This document shows positions 1-10,700 of a stretch of 49,095 nt of DNA, in pieces (the stretch's first letter is position 1; every line of letters starts with the position of its first letter). Under the pieces are notes generated by a model. It was not told where the DNA came from. It made no database searches and was given only the letters and a program-made list of their open reading frames with translations. Made by a program: the position numbers and the translations under genes. Source of the stretch: Theionarchaea archaeon. GTDB lineage: Archaea > Methanobacteriota_B > Thermococci > Methanofastidiosales > SZ-28-30. The stretch spans positions 1 through 49,095 of the forward strand of contig JACVGW010000012.1 in assembly GCA_018992565.1 (NCBI GenBank). Reading direction: 5' to 3'.

Positions 1-245
1 AAGCTCGATGAGCGACGGCGGAATTCTGCAACTGCGTACTGTCCCGACAATGAACTCTCGTCCCTCTTGATCTGCGGAAGAAGAGGTCCCTTTCGGAGGG
101 AAGTGGATCAATCTTCTTTATCTTGTGAACCCCGTCAGGTCCGGAAGGAAGCAGCGGTAGTAGGAACGTTGGATGCTTGAGGGGTAGCGGGGAGGAGAAA
201 GGCTGTACTGCAAGTACAGGAGGAAACCCCCATCATCGAGCATGT
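1..245 (+). ncRNA. Archaeal signal recognition particle (SRP/7S) RNA, 5' end at or near window edge
   Basis: Contains the SRP helix 8 core GTGAACCCCGTCAGGTCCGGAAGGAAGCAGCGGTAG (about 133-168). Terminal helix: GCTCGATGA (3-11) is perfectly complementary to TCATCGAGC (233-241). Confidence 0.88.
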
Positions 246-283
246 CTTTTCCCTCGCAGTGAGAATAATCTGGGGTTTCCAGT

Positions 284-961
284 CTATTTCCTGGCTATTC
301 CCCCCATAATTTTCTTCATGTTGTCGTAATCATGAAACTTCTTTTCATCTCGTTTGAATTCGAGTGTGTGAGCCCAGAGTCTCCCTCCCCTCTCCTGAAG
401 GCCGTGTTTCTTGTGCAACAACTCATGATACATGATGAAGTCCAGAAATTCCTCAGGGACTTCACGCGAATCCAGGACAGGAGAAATAGACACTACATCC
501 CGCTGTGGGTCATACCTGCCCAGAGTCCGCCGGGCCTGGGCTCTCCCCCAGGTCACGGTTGGCTTTTTCATTGATCCACCAAAATACGTTGCGTTAACCC
601 GTTGAAAGCTGTCTGTCAGGCTTCTGTGATTTCCTTCAACAATGGGTACACTCCTTCTGCGCCCTGAAAGCAGGGTGGCAGCCTTCTCCTGCAGCTCCTC
701 ACCTGCAACGTACCTGCTGTATACAGCCCGGTCTTTCTTCGAGACTGGATTTCTTTTCAGCTTCGCCAGTAAAATCCTCCCCAGAGCCAGTAATACATCC
801 TGAGGAGCATCATAGAATGTGTCACTTATTCTGATAAGGATTTTCCCTTTTCTTTTGCGAATTGAATGCTTTATTCCTGCATAAGGATAAAATTCAACTT
901 TGATATTCTCTTTTGCTTGCAGCGGCCTGAAAATCTTTTCGAGATCACGGGTCATCATCAC
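284..961 (-). CDS. SprT-like/zinc metallopeptidase-like protein
   Basis: ORF 225 aa with HExxH-type motif YHELLHKKHG and NATYFGGSMKKPTVTWG. Confidence 0.6.
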   Translation of the reverse strand: MMMTRDLEKIFRPLQAKENIKVEFYPYAGIKHSIRKRKGKILIRISDTFYDAPQDVLLALGRILLAKLKRNPVSKKDRAVYSRYVAGEELQEKAATLLSGRRRSVPIVEGNHRSLTDSFQRVNATYFGGSMKKPTVTWGRAQARRTLGRYDPQRDVVSISPVLDSREVPEEFLDFIMYHELLHKKHGLQERGGRLWAHTLEFKRDEKKFHDYDNMKKIMGGIARK

Positions 962-1189
962 ATGCTCATCTCTCCGCTAAAAAAGGTTTCCTTCGACTCT
1001 CATGGTCTTCCCATCTCTTGGCTTGAACCCGGGTAGGTAGCCAGGAACCATTTCTCTGGTTCCACTGGGCTGCCCATGGTGCCCGAACATGCCTGTATCC
1101 AGGGCCCTCAGCAAGGACCTTTTTCTCCACGACTTACTAGTGGAATTGTCTCCGCAAACCTTTAAAAGTCTACGAAACCACAGACTCAC

Positions 1190-3436
1190 ATGCCTCACAA
1201 TCGTCGTACTCTTATCATTATTGCGGCATTGTTGGCCGTGATGTGTCTGGGCCTCTATGTTAGAAGTTATTACATTAGAACAGAAGGGAAGTATCTTCTG
1301 GCTTTTGATCCTTACTATCACTACAGGATGGCAGAGACTATTGTTGAACAGGGCTCGCGTCCCGAATGGGACACCATGGCAGTGTACCCATCTGGTGCAC
1401 CTGTAAGGCATCCCCCTTTTTTCCATTACTATCTGGCATACTCCTATCTCATGGTTCGCGCAGTCTCCGACATCTCACTCTTTCAATGGACTGTGTATGC
1501 CAATGTTATCCCGACTATACTGGCTATTCTCTTTGCGTACCTGGCAGGGAAGACTCTGACAAACGATGTTGGTGGGCTGTTCACTGCTCTCTTCATGTCG
1601 GTGAATGGATCCATAGCTTCCCGCACTGTTATTGGCTACACAGATACTGATATCTGGATTGTCATGTTTTCTTTTGCAGTAGCCTACTTCTTCTTCAAGA
1701 GCATCAGGAGTGAAAAAGCCAGAGAGAAGGTAGTCTATCCTGTTCTACTGGGATTCTCCTTATTCCTGTTTTCGATCACGTGGATAGGTCACTGGCATCT
1801 ATTTATTTTGGTAGTGGGTGCTTTCTGTCTTTCTCTGCTCATAGATGTTGCAAGGAGGAATATCAGCAGGGATATACCCCTGGCTGCGACCGTGACTGTT
1901 TTTTCATTCATTCTTCCCTATGCACTGTACAAGGAATACTTTGCCATGGCAGGGATACTGGGGGTACTGGCAGCAGTATGGATACTCTCATCCCGGATAG
2001 GAATCCCACGCGTGCAGAGAATTGCGATTCCCGCAATAGGGCTGGCTGGAATTGCAACAGCTGCAATCACCCTGGTATCTGACGGAATGGTCAGTAGAGT
2101 CACACAGGTATTGAAAGCCCTGCTGGGGCAGTCTTCACCAGGAACCTCTCCACTGGTTCTGCCCGATATTTCTGTTTCTATTGTGCAGAGATTTGAGGTC
2201 ACATTTGCCAGTGTCACCCAGTTGTTCAGTGCACTGCTGCTTATTGCACCTCTGGGCGTAGTGGTTCTCCTGTGGAAGCGGGATCGCTTTTCCCTGATTA
2301 CTCTGGGATATCTCGGACTGTATTATGCTGGCACTGGTGTGCTCCTCCTGATGGGAGGACGATACCTCATGCTCTTTGCCATACCACTCGTTCTTGCAGG
2401 CGGCATTTTCTTCGGGAAGTTGCCTGAGACCCTGGGAACCCGTGTCACAACCAGGGGAATGTGGGCTGTGGGATTTGTGTGTGCGCTGAGTATTGTTCCC
2501 TGCTACCTTGGGGCTTCAGATGCCAGTCAGGCAGAGGCAGTCATGGACGGCAACCTGTGGGAAGCACTAACCTGGATCAGGGACAATACCCCTGAGGACG
2601 CGGTGGTAATTTCGGGGTGGGATTCAGGATACTGGATCGAGTCTATTGCCAAACGGAGAACAGTGATGAATGGATCGCACCACGATATCTGGTGGAGGAT
2701 AGTCAAAGCTGGAAAGATCGTAGAAACAACAGATGAGGAAATCGCAATGAAGGAAATTTACGGGTTTGACAGCCTTTCTGAAGTCCGAGGGCTGAGAGAA
2801 TTCCCTGAAGGAAATACCAAAGCTGTGACAAAAGAAATGTCTGGGTTCGCAGAGGATGATGCGTACATCCTCATCAGTGAGTGGACAATTTTGACTTTTT
2901 ACTGGCTGTCCTACTTCGGTAACTGGGACTACGTTGCTGGAGAGGGCGAGGGTCGGATATACAACCCACTGTGGATTCAGGGCGCACGAAAGCTGTATGT
3001 GGGCACTGACTATGTATACGGAGACCAGAGCATTGCCTTTTCTGTCATCAGAGAAGGTGAGAATTACCACAGTTACATAATTGACCAGAATTCAGGTTAT
3101 GTGCCGACCATAGGAACTCTATTCATCAAGGATGATGTCATGTACTTCTTCAGTAGAGAAAATGGGGAATTTGGCGTAATTTTTGTACCTCCTGAAAGCT
3201 TGCAGTACTTCGAGGTCCAGAAAACGTGGGAGGATATGCCCAACCAGGTTTTCTTGATAAAGGAGGAAGACCTGGGATGCATGCTCACAAGGATGTTTTT
3301 CTTTAACGGAGAAGGACTGCACTATTTTGAGCTGGTGAAAGACTGTGGAACATCAAAAGTATTCAAGGTGCACAAGGTTCCTCTGGACTTTGATCAGGGT
3401 GTCATAGCAGTAGAAGACACATACACGCCCGTGTAG
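1190..3436 (+). CDS. aglB: Oligosaccharyltransferase STT3/AglB family
   Basis: Multi-TM N-terminus with DPYYHYR near TM1; soluble C-terminal part begins with GWDSGYWI, a variant of the WWDYG motif. Confidence 0.85.
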   Translation: MPHNRRTLIIIAALLAVMCLGLYVRSYYIRTEGKYLLAFDPYYHYRMAETIVEQGSRPEWDTMAVYPSGAPVRHPPFFHYYLAYSYLMVRAVSDISLFQWTVYANVIPTILAILFAYLAGKTLTNDVGGLFTALFMSVNGSIASRTVIGYTDTDIWIVMFSFAVAYFFFKSIRSEKAREKVVYPVLLGFSLFLFSITWIGHWHLFILVVGAFCLSLLIDVARRNISRDIPLAATVTVFSFILPYALYKEYFAMAGILGVLAAVWILSSRIGIPRVQRIAIPAIGLAGIATAAITLVSDGMVSRVTQVLKALLGQSSPGTSPLVLPDISVSIVQRFEVTFASVTQLFSALLLIAPLGVVVLLWKRDRFSLITLGYLGLYYAGTGVLLLMGGRYLMLFAIPLVLAGGIFFGKLPETLGTRVTTRGMWAVGFVCALSIVPCYLGASDASQAEAVMDGNLWEALTWIRDNTPEDAVVISGWDSGYWIESIAKRRTVMNGSHHDIWWRIVKAGKIVETTDEEIAMKEIYGFDSLSEVRGLREFPEGNTKAVTKEMSGFAEDDAYILISEWTILTFYWLSYFGNWDYVAGEGEGRIYNPLWIQGARKLYVGTDYVYGDQSIAFSVIREGENYHSYIIDQNSGYVPTIGTLFIKDDVMYFFSRENGEFGVIFVPPESLQYFEVQKTWEDMPNQVFLIKEEDLGCMLTRMFFFNGEGLHYFELVKDCGTSKVFKVHKVPLDFDQGVIAVEDTYTPV

Positions 3437-3593
3437 CGATGATACCTGAACTGAGATAGGAGAACACTTCAATTCGCTGTATCACCTCAGATTCCAGAGG
3501 GCTGAGTTGTCTGTCTACTACAGACTGTGGCAGCCATGTAATCACAGATATGAAATATGATTATGAAGAATAACCCAGCACAAAGGTGATCAT

Positions 3594-4178
3594 GTGAATG
3601 AGCTCTTGGAGAAATTACGAGGGGGGGATCTGCGTTCAGACGGGCGAGCCAATGAGGTAGTGAAAGACGTCCTGGAATCCCGTCATCTGCTGCCCATGGT
3701 GATCCAGGGATTGGATGAACCTGATGATGTGGTGCGTCGAAGAACAGCTGATGCTCTGGAGAAGATTTCTCGGATAGCTCCAGAATTGCTGAAAGAGTTC
3801 ATGAGAAAACTCACGGATTTGATGGTGCATGATGATGTCCCCATGGTACGATGGCATCTGGTAATGATATGTGGGAATGTTGAGTTGTCTCACGAAGAGG
3901 CTCAGGAAGTGGTGTCAGTACTGGTTCACCTCCTGCAAGACAGGAGTACCTTTGTCAGGAGCTGGACAGTAGCCACCCTCTGTATCCTTGGATTGAAACA
4001 TGAGGGCAACCGCAGAGAAATCACAGAGAGAATACGGACCCTCACAGATGATGAGAGTATTGCAGTCAGGTCAAGAGTCGCCAGAGCACTTGATGTTCTG
4101 GAGTTCAAAAGTGACGTTCCAGCAGGCTGGCGCAAGGGTCAAAAAGGATCTTCTTACCGCATGGACAAAGGTGTGTAA
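3594..4178 (+). CDS. HEAT-repeat-like protein
   Basis: 194 aa with repeated helical DDVVRRRTADALEKIS / VPMVRWHLVMICGNV / STFVRSWTVATLCILG patterns; GTG start after AAGGTG. Confidence 0.6.
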   Translation: MNELLEKLRGGDLRSDGRANEVVKDVLESRHLLPMVIQGLDEPDDVVRRRTADALEKISRIAPELLKEFMRKLTDLMVHDDVPMVRWHLVMICGNVELSHEEAQEVVSVLVHLLQDRSTFVRSWTVATLCILGLKHEGNRREITERIRTLTDDESIAVRSRVARALDVLEFKSDVPAGWRKGQKGSSYRMDKGV

Positions 4179-4188
4179 TCAGGTTGCA

Positions 4189-5016
4189 TCAGGTAGACTG
4201 GGAGTTAGACAGTGCCCTGTATTCTTTCATTCTCTTCAGCAGAATGTAAGGGACCTTCATGCACCCCAGATCAATGTGGGGTTTGTGCGATCCATGGAAG
4301 TCAGATCCTCCTGTTATGAACAACCCATGCTGCTTTGCCAGGAATTTAAAGTGATCAACGTTCTCTTCAGTGTGCGAGGGGTAGTAGACCTCAATTCCTT
4401 TGAGCCCTTCTTTACACAGTCTTTCTACAGTCTTTTCAACGTCAAAGACTGTCACAGGGTGGGCAAGAACTGGAATCCCTCCTGCCCCTATAAGTGACCG
4501 TATTGTTGCTCGTTCCGACAATTTTTCACGTTCTACATATGCGGAAGCTCCCCTTTTCAGGTATTCTTCAAATGCTTCGTCAATAGTGCTGCAGTATCCG
4601 GCTCTCACCAGAGCTTGAGCAATGTGAGGCCTTCCCAGATATGCATTGTGCAGGAAAAGTTCTTTCTCAATAGACATCCCCATGACCTCAAGAGCTCCAA
4701 TGATGGAGATATTTCTTTCCCTCCTCTTTTTCTGGAGAAAAACTGTTGCTTCTGTGATAGAGTAACTTCTGGAGTCGACAAATAGCCCCAGAATGTGCAA
4801 GCTTCCTTTTTCACACTCTGCAGAGAGTTCGACTCCTGGAACGACTTCAATCCCTGTAGATACTCCTTCCTGGATTGCCCTTTCATTTCCAGCTACAGAA
4901 TCATGGTCAGTAACAGCAATAGCTTCCAGGTTTTTTTCTCTGGCATACTGGACCAGAGCTTCCGGGCTCAAGGTTCCATCTGAGCAGGTAGTATGAGTAT
5001 GGAGATCAATTGACAT
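4189..5016 (-). CDS. PHP-domain phosphoesterase
   Basis: DLHTHTTCSDGTLSPEALVQYA, AVTDHDS, HPVTVFD, GGSDFHGSHK motifs. Confidence 0.9.
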   Translation of the reverse strand: MSIDLHTHTTCSDGTLSPEALVQYAREKNLEAIAVTDHDSVAGNERAIQEGVSTGIEVVPGVELSAECEKGSLHILGLFVDSRSYSITEATVFLQKKRRERNISIIGALEVMGMSIEKELFLHNAYLGRPHIAQALVRAGYCSTIDEAFEEYLKRGASAYVEREKLSERATIRSLIGAGGIPVLAHPVTVFDVEKTVERLCKEGLKGIEVYYPSHTEENVDHFKFLAKQHGLFITGGSDFHGSHKPHIDLGCMKVPYILLKRMKEYRALSNSQST

Positions 5017-5063
5017 GGTGATACTTGGTCACGGTCTTTTTAAGTAATAGGTTATAGTATTAC

Positions 5064-5990
5064 TCAATCCTTCAATAGCCGTGCATTTCTTCCAACGTGG
5101 AGAGAACATGTTTCTACGCCCATATCTCTGATTCTTTGCTCAATTGTTTCTCTATCCTCAGGATACGAGTTAATGTACAACCCAATCCAATCAGCGTTGA
5201 AATAGGCTGTTACCCCCTCCTCACGCAGCACCGTCACTTCACGGAGAACTCTCAGGACATCAGGTGACCACAGGACCTGGTCGCTTCCTGCAGCAGCAGC
5301 GTGAAGCAGTAGTGAATCTTTTTCTGCCAATTCACCAATTCCCTCTATATCATGATTCCTGATGGCTCTCTCCATCTCAATGACACCAGTACGGCATGTT
5401 TTCAGCCGCGCTTCGGCAAGAGGAGACTTTGCTATTTCAAAATCACTCATGAACAGGTCCACAAACACACGGACCATTCCTATTTCCAGTTCTTCCTCAA
5501 TGACTACTGAGTGAGAAAACTCCTCCTGCAAGCCAGCCGTCCACTTCGAAACCCACCCCACGACTGCCCCAGGTGCAGATTCTGAGCCCTTGGAAGCAAT
5601 CCGTGATAATTCCTTGTGGCTCAAATCCAGTCCACAGGCTTCGGCAGAAGCTGCAGCTACGGCAGCGATGAACGAAGGTTCATCAAGGGTAGTATCCATG
5701 GGCAGGTTGCTCTTCCCCAGAACAGAACACTCGCTCTCAATCCCGGATAGCCTCTTGACGTGAGAGATTACTGCGTCAACTCCGCGCCTCACTTTCCGGG
5801 TTACAGCACGCCCCTCAAAGATGATGTCTCTCGCTTCTCTTTCTTCCTGAAATTCCACAGTAACCATTGTCTCTAAGGGAGCTGTGCACACTGAAATACT
5901 GCCAAGAAAGGGTATATGTGCACCTGGCGTGGCCAATGGAAGTGGGCCTATCCAGGTTTGTACTGGGTGAGCATGTGCTGTGGCCTTCAT
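5064..5990 (-). CDS. GHMP superfamily, diphosphomevalonate/phosphomevalonate decarboxylase-like protein
   Basis: MKATAHAHPVQTWIG start about 26 nt after TTTATAAT. Similar to the MvaD family in SNLPMDTTLDEPSFIAAVAAASAEACGLDLSHKELSRIASKGSESAPGAVVGWVSKW. Confidence 0.6.
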   Translation of the reverse strand: MKATAHAHPVQTWIGPLPLATPGAHIPFLGSISVCTAPLETMVTVEFQEEREARDIIFEGRAVTRKVRRGVDAVISHVKRLSGIESECSVLGKSNLPMDTTLDEPSFIAAVAAASAEACGLDLSHKELSRIASKGSESAPGAVVGWVSKWTAGLQEEFSHSVVIEEELEIGMVRVFVDLFMSDFEIAKSPLAEARLKTCRTGVIEMERAIRNHDIEGIGELAEKDSLLLHAAAAGSDQVLWSPDVLRVLREVTVLREEGVTAYFNADWIGLYINSYPEDRETIEQRIRDMGVETCSLHVGRNARLLKD

Positions 5991-6086
5991 ATTGGTATTC
6001 ACTTTTCGGCAATTATAAAAGCTCTCCAACGATGCTCTCACCCTTGTCTTCAAAACCTATTTATGCGTCAAATTCACATAGTCTTT

Positions 6087-6689
6087 ATGGATATTGAATG
6101 GGTATCTGGTGTGGCTTTCGTTGTAATGTTCGTGGGTTACAATCTGGTCTACTTCAGATACACCAAGATCTATCCCAAGAAAACCCAGAAAGGACGCCAG
6201 AACATATACAGGGAGTACTGGATTGAAAATGTTCTCAAGGGAGAAAGAGGGATGGTTGCAGTGCAGCAGATCAGAAATATGACCACCATCACCACATTCC
6301 TGGCTTCTTCCACTCTGATCTTTATGGGTGTTGCAGTGAGCTATGCCAGGGGATCTCTTCCTGGCCTGCAGGATTACTACGACTACAAATTGTATGCTCT
6401 GATAGGAATCATTGCCCTGGCTTTCTTCAATTTCCTCTTCACTTTGAGGACAGCCAATGAGATTACCATTCTGATAGAATCGTCTCCCTCGAAGATTGAG
6501 GAACTGGAGGGAATTCCAGCTGTGGAGTACCTTACTAAGAAAACAAACCAAGCCTTTCTCCACCATACTTTTGGAATGCGGTGCCTGTACTACAGTATCC
6601 CGCTGTTTTTCTGGTTTTTCAGTCCTGTAGTCTTTGTGGCACTGACTGTAGTCATAACAGCGGGGATTGCAAAGTTCCTGGATTTCTGA
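6087..6689 (+). CDS. DUF599-like integral membrane protein
   Basis: TM segments and VQQIRNMTTITTFLASSTLIFMGVAV; internal ATG at 6087 preferred over the longer ORF start. Confidence 0.5.
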   Translation: MDIEWVSGVAFVVMFVGYNLVYFRYTKIYPKKTQKGRQNIYREYWIENVLKGERGMVAVQQIRNMTTITTFLASSTLIFMGVAVSYARGSLPGLQDYYDYKLYALIGIIALAFFNFLFTLRTANEITILIESSPSKIEELEGIPAVEYLTKKTNQAFLHHTFGMRCLYYSIPLFFWFFSPVVFVALTVVITAGIAKFLDF

Positions 6690-6772
6690 CTACTCCCGGA
6701 AGCTTCTCCTGTTAGGGGAAGTTCTCTCCTCCAGACAAGAAACCTTTTTTATGTGGATTCCAACCCCACCAT

Positions 6773-7597
6773 ATGTTTGAAGAAGTTGTGGCCCAGCTCA
6801 ATAGCCAGTACTCACATAAACAGACGTATTTTGTCACTCCAATCTCGGGTGAAGAACCAGGGACCTTAGCTGCAGTAGATGGAGGAGCTGCAATCCTGTG
6901 GAGCAACACTGTCCAGAGTATTGGAGTGGTGACTGCAGGATACATTGTATATGATGAGAATCACCGTATTGTGCGTCATCAGGTGCGCAGTAAGGCGATC
7001 CTCCTCTCTGGAGAGGATATTGATGTGTTTCGATTTGACTATGAGCTTGAGCATCTTGAGGCGGCTGCCTCTTTCTCTGACTGTGTTTTGTTTGATGGAG
7101 CATTACAGGATATACCCAAGACATCATTCAGGAAGGTCATTGAAGCCTTGGGTGACACCACAACTGTCATAGGGATTTCTAAGAAGACGCGGCTGGATAC
7201 TCTGCAGGAAGGTATTCCTGATACTCAGGTTCTGGACTATCCGGGAACGTGGTATTACAGGCTCTCCGAGAAGGCGTGTGCATCAGTGAAGCCTCTGGGA
7301 GACATTTACATTGCCAGGCTGCATGAGGGTGGACCATCTTTCAGAGTTGATGTGAAAGGAATCCCCTTGTTTTCACGGTTGGCCTATTTTTCCCGCTATC
7401 TCTTCTGTTTGGGGTATCCATATCCTCTAACGGAAATACACAGGGCTACCACGCTGAGGGACAAGAAAGAATACTACCAGAGTGTCCTGCAAAATGCCAT
7501 GATTCAACAGGGGCTTGAAAAGGAATATTTCTCAGGAATCTACTATCTTGAGAGGCAGAAAGAGGAATTCCACCATGTTCTGGATGGATTGATCTGA
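6773..7597 (+). CDS. NurA-domain-like nuclease
   Basis: AAVDGGAAILW near the N-terminus resembles the NurA active-site strand; a HerA-family ATPase is nearby at 11767. Confidence 0.5.
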   Translation: MFEEVVAQLNSQYSHKQTYFVTPISGEEPGTLAAVDGGAAILWSNTVQSIGVVTAGYIVYDENHRIVRHQVRSKAILLSGEDIDVFRFDYELEHLEAAASFSDCVLFDGALQDIPKTSFRKVIEALGDTTTVIGISKKTRLDTLQEGIPDTQVLDYPGTWYYRLSEKACASVKPLGDIYIARLHEGGPSFRVDVKGIPLFSRLAYFSRYLFCLGYPYPLTEIHRATTLRDKKEYYQSVLQNAMIQQGLEKEYFSGIYYLERQKEEFHHVLDGLI

Positions 7598-7756
7598 AAG
7601 TTGTTCCTGATTCTCGCTATTGACGAAACATGAAGAATCAGCGTATGCATTCTGAAAGACCCCTTGGTAATTCCTTTAAAGGCCCAACTGAACCCAAACA
7701 TTTAAAAAGCAGGCAGACTTGATACAATATAGAATTCTCAAAGGAGAAAGGAGGAA

Positions 7757-10700
7757 ATGGATATGCAGAAGTCGACCAAGCTCGTAATGGCTGTAGCACT
7801 TGTTCTGCTGCTGGTAGGTTCAGGTATCACCTACGAAACCAAAGCCAGCGGACCCCGACCTGTAGAGTTACAGGTCAACGAGAACAGTGTGCTCCTCCGT
7901 TCTGCCTCTATCGATGTCAGGTTTGCTGATAACTTGAGAGGGAACCAACAGCTGCCGGTGGACGGCGGATACTACCTCGTGCATTTCAAGGACATGCTGG
8001 GAAAGGATACGGCATCCCGGTTTGTTCTGGCTGTGTCACAGGGAAATATCAAAGAATACATTGGATACAGTACCTATCTGTGTCGATTAAGTAGTTCTCA
8101 CATGGCAGCATTGAATTCCATGAAGGAAATTGACTGGATAGGTCCGTGGAAACCTGAGTACAAGATCAGCCCTGATGTCTATGAGACTGCCAAGACAACG
8201 ACTACCTCAGAAGGGATGCCCTTCGATGGGGATCAAGCGCCGAAGTTCAATGAGCTTTCGCAGCCTGAGAATGAGTTTGCGATTACGTTTTTCACGGGAG
8301 AGAACTCCGCCAACTATATACCTCAGATCAGAGCAATAGGTGGTTATATTCACAATTATACTGCTGAAAGGATGTATGTAACCCTGGACAGGGAGAAAGT
8401 GGTCCAGCTTGCTGATCTGAATGGTGTGTACTTCGTGGAGAGACGATACTTGATGGCACCTGTAAACGACAATGACACCTGGATCGTACAGACCAACCAA
8501 CTTGGAAACAGGAAGGTGTTTAGCAATGGTATTACTGGTTCGGGGCAGGTTGTCGCAATTTCCGATACGGGTATTGATGCAGACCACCTGATGTTCTGGG
8601 ATTCTGTACAGGGACTGCCCTCCCACACGTATAATGCAGCTCAGAGGAAGGTTCTATCATACTACAACTGGTATCAAACCGGAGTCTATACCGTGGCTAC
8701 TCCTTACAACTATTACAATCCTGGAGACGGATACTACCCAGGAGCCGCAGATCCCATGTACAACGTGTACGACTGGGATATTGAGAATCCCATTGGGACC
8801 AACTACGCCGCAGGCCATGGTACACACACATCTGGTACTATTGCAGGTGAGTGGGTGACTGGTAGCGTGTTGCCCACATGGGGTATAACTCCTACTGCCG
8901 GATATGACTTCTACGAGGGAACTGCTTTCCAGGGCAAGCTGGTATTTCAGGATTTGGGACGGTCTGATTCACCGTATGTGTATGGACCTCCAGATCTCAA
9001 TGACCCGACACCTGCAGGGACGCTGAATGGTGTCGCATTCCCTGGGACTGTTGGATTGTTCCCCCAGGCCATGGCAGATGGTGCATACATTCACTCTAAT
9101 TCCTGGGGAGGAGGAGCGTATGGAGCATATGACCCTTACTCCAGGGATGTTGATGAGATGATGTGGGCCAACAAGAATTTCCTGGTGGTATTCTCAAACG
9201 GGAATGACGGGCCCGGTACTACGACTATCACTCCCCCCGCCACTGCCAAGGACTGCCTGAGCGTTGGAGCCTCTGAAACCTCAAATGACGGGTATGGCGA
9301 CAATTCAGAGGACGTGGCTTCATTCTCCAGCTGGGGACCTACTGGAGGCTGGGGAAGAATAAAGCCTGATGTGTGCGCCCCTGGACAGATCATATTCTCA
9401 GGAGCCAACAACAATGTTACAGATGGCACATCACCCAACGATGGATTGGTGGGCCTTCAGGGAACCAGTATGGCGGCCCCCGGTATTGCAGGATGCTGTG
9501 CGTTGGTACGAGAATACTTTATGACTGGGAGTTACACACCTGTAGGTTCATCAACAGGATTCCAGGCTGGAGGAGCTTTCACTCCCTCAGCTGCCATGAT
9601 GAAAGCAGTCATCATCAACAGTGCCCAGCCCATGACTGGATACAACATAGGTGGGACTATCCCCGGTGATGGCCAGGGATGGGGCCGCGTGCTACTTGAC
9701 AATGCACTGTACTTCTCTGGAGATACCCAGTCCCTTCTGATAGATGACAACACTGCAGGATTGGATGGAGCTGCCATCGTACAACCCTTCTTCAAGGCGT
9801 ATACAGCTGTTGTTGGACCTGGAGGATATCTTGACGTCACTATGGCCTATACCGATCCCCCAGGAACAGCAGGTTCCGCTTTCCAGATGGTCAACTACAT
9901 GTACATAGAGGTAGATCATCCTAACGGGATTACATACTACTTGAGCGGAGCCGGCAACTTTTCCGGCGGCTGGACAGTGCCCAATACTGCCTTTATATAC
10001 CCTGATACAGTGCAGAAGGTTCGCATCAACAACCCAACACCCGGTTTATACACCATATTCGTTGTAGCGTTCCAGACGAATCAAGTGACTCCTGGCTGGA
10101 ATGTGCAGCCCTATGCTCTCTCTGTCTCAGGGAACATTGTTCAGTCACAGGGCGTGGTGCAGTTCGATCAGGATTACTACGGGACTACTGATACGCTGGG
10201 AATAACACTCACAGATGCAGACCTGGCAGGAACAGGTACAGCAAGTGTCACAGTTTCCAGTGCTGCCACAGGAGACAGTGAATCTGTCACTGTGAATGAA
10301 ACTGGCGGTGCTACTGGTATTTTCCAGGGGACACTCGGTTGCCTCCCGGGTACGGCAAATCCAGGAAATGGTCAACTGGAAGTATCAGATCCCGACACTC
10401 TCACTGTGACCTACAATGACGCCAGTCCTGCAGGAACAAGGACGGATACTGCCCAAATTGATGGAGTGCCTCCAGTGATCACCAATGTGGCGGCCAACAC
10501 CTGTAATGGGTCAAGTGTCGAGATTACCTGGGACACTGATGAGAACGCCACAACTGTGGTCAACTGGGGAACAACTACCGCATATGGGAACACAATCTCA
10601 GACTCAAACCTGGTGCTCAACCACTATGTTGAATTCGACGGGCTACAGATGGGGACTACCTACTACTACGAGGTATGTTCAACAGATCAAGCAGGGAATT

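Noticed and set aside
332-574. 80-aa plus-strand ORF opposite the SprT-like gene
   Set aside because: Antisense to a gene with a clear metallopeptidase motif; low-complexity translation.
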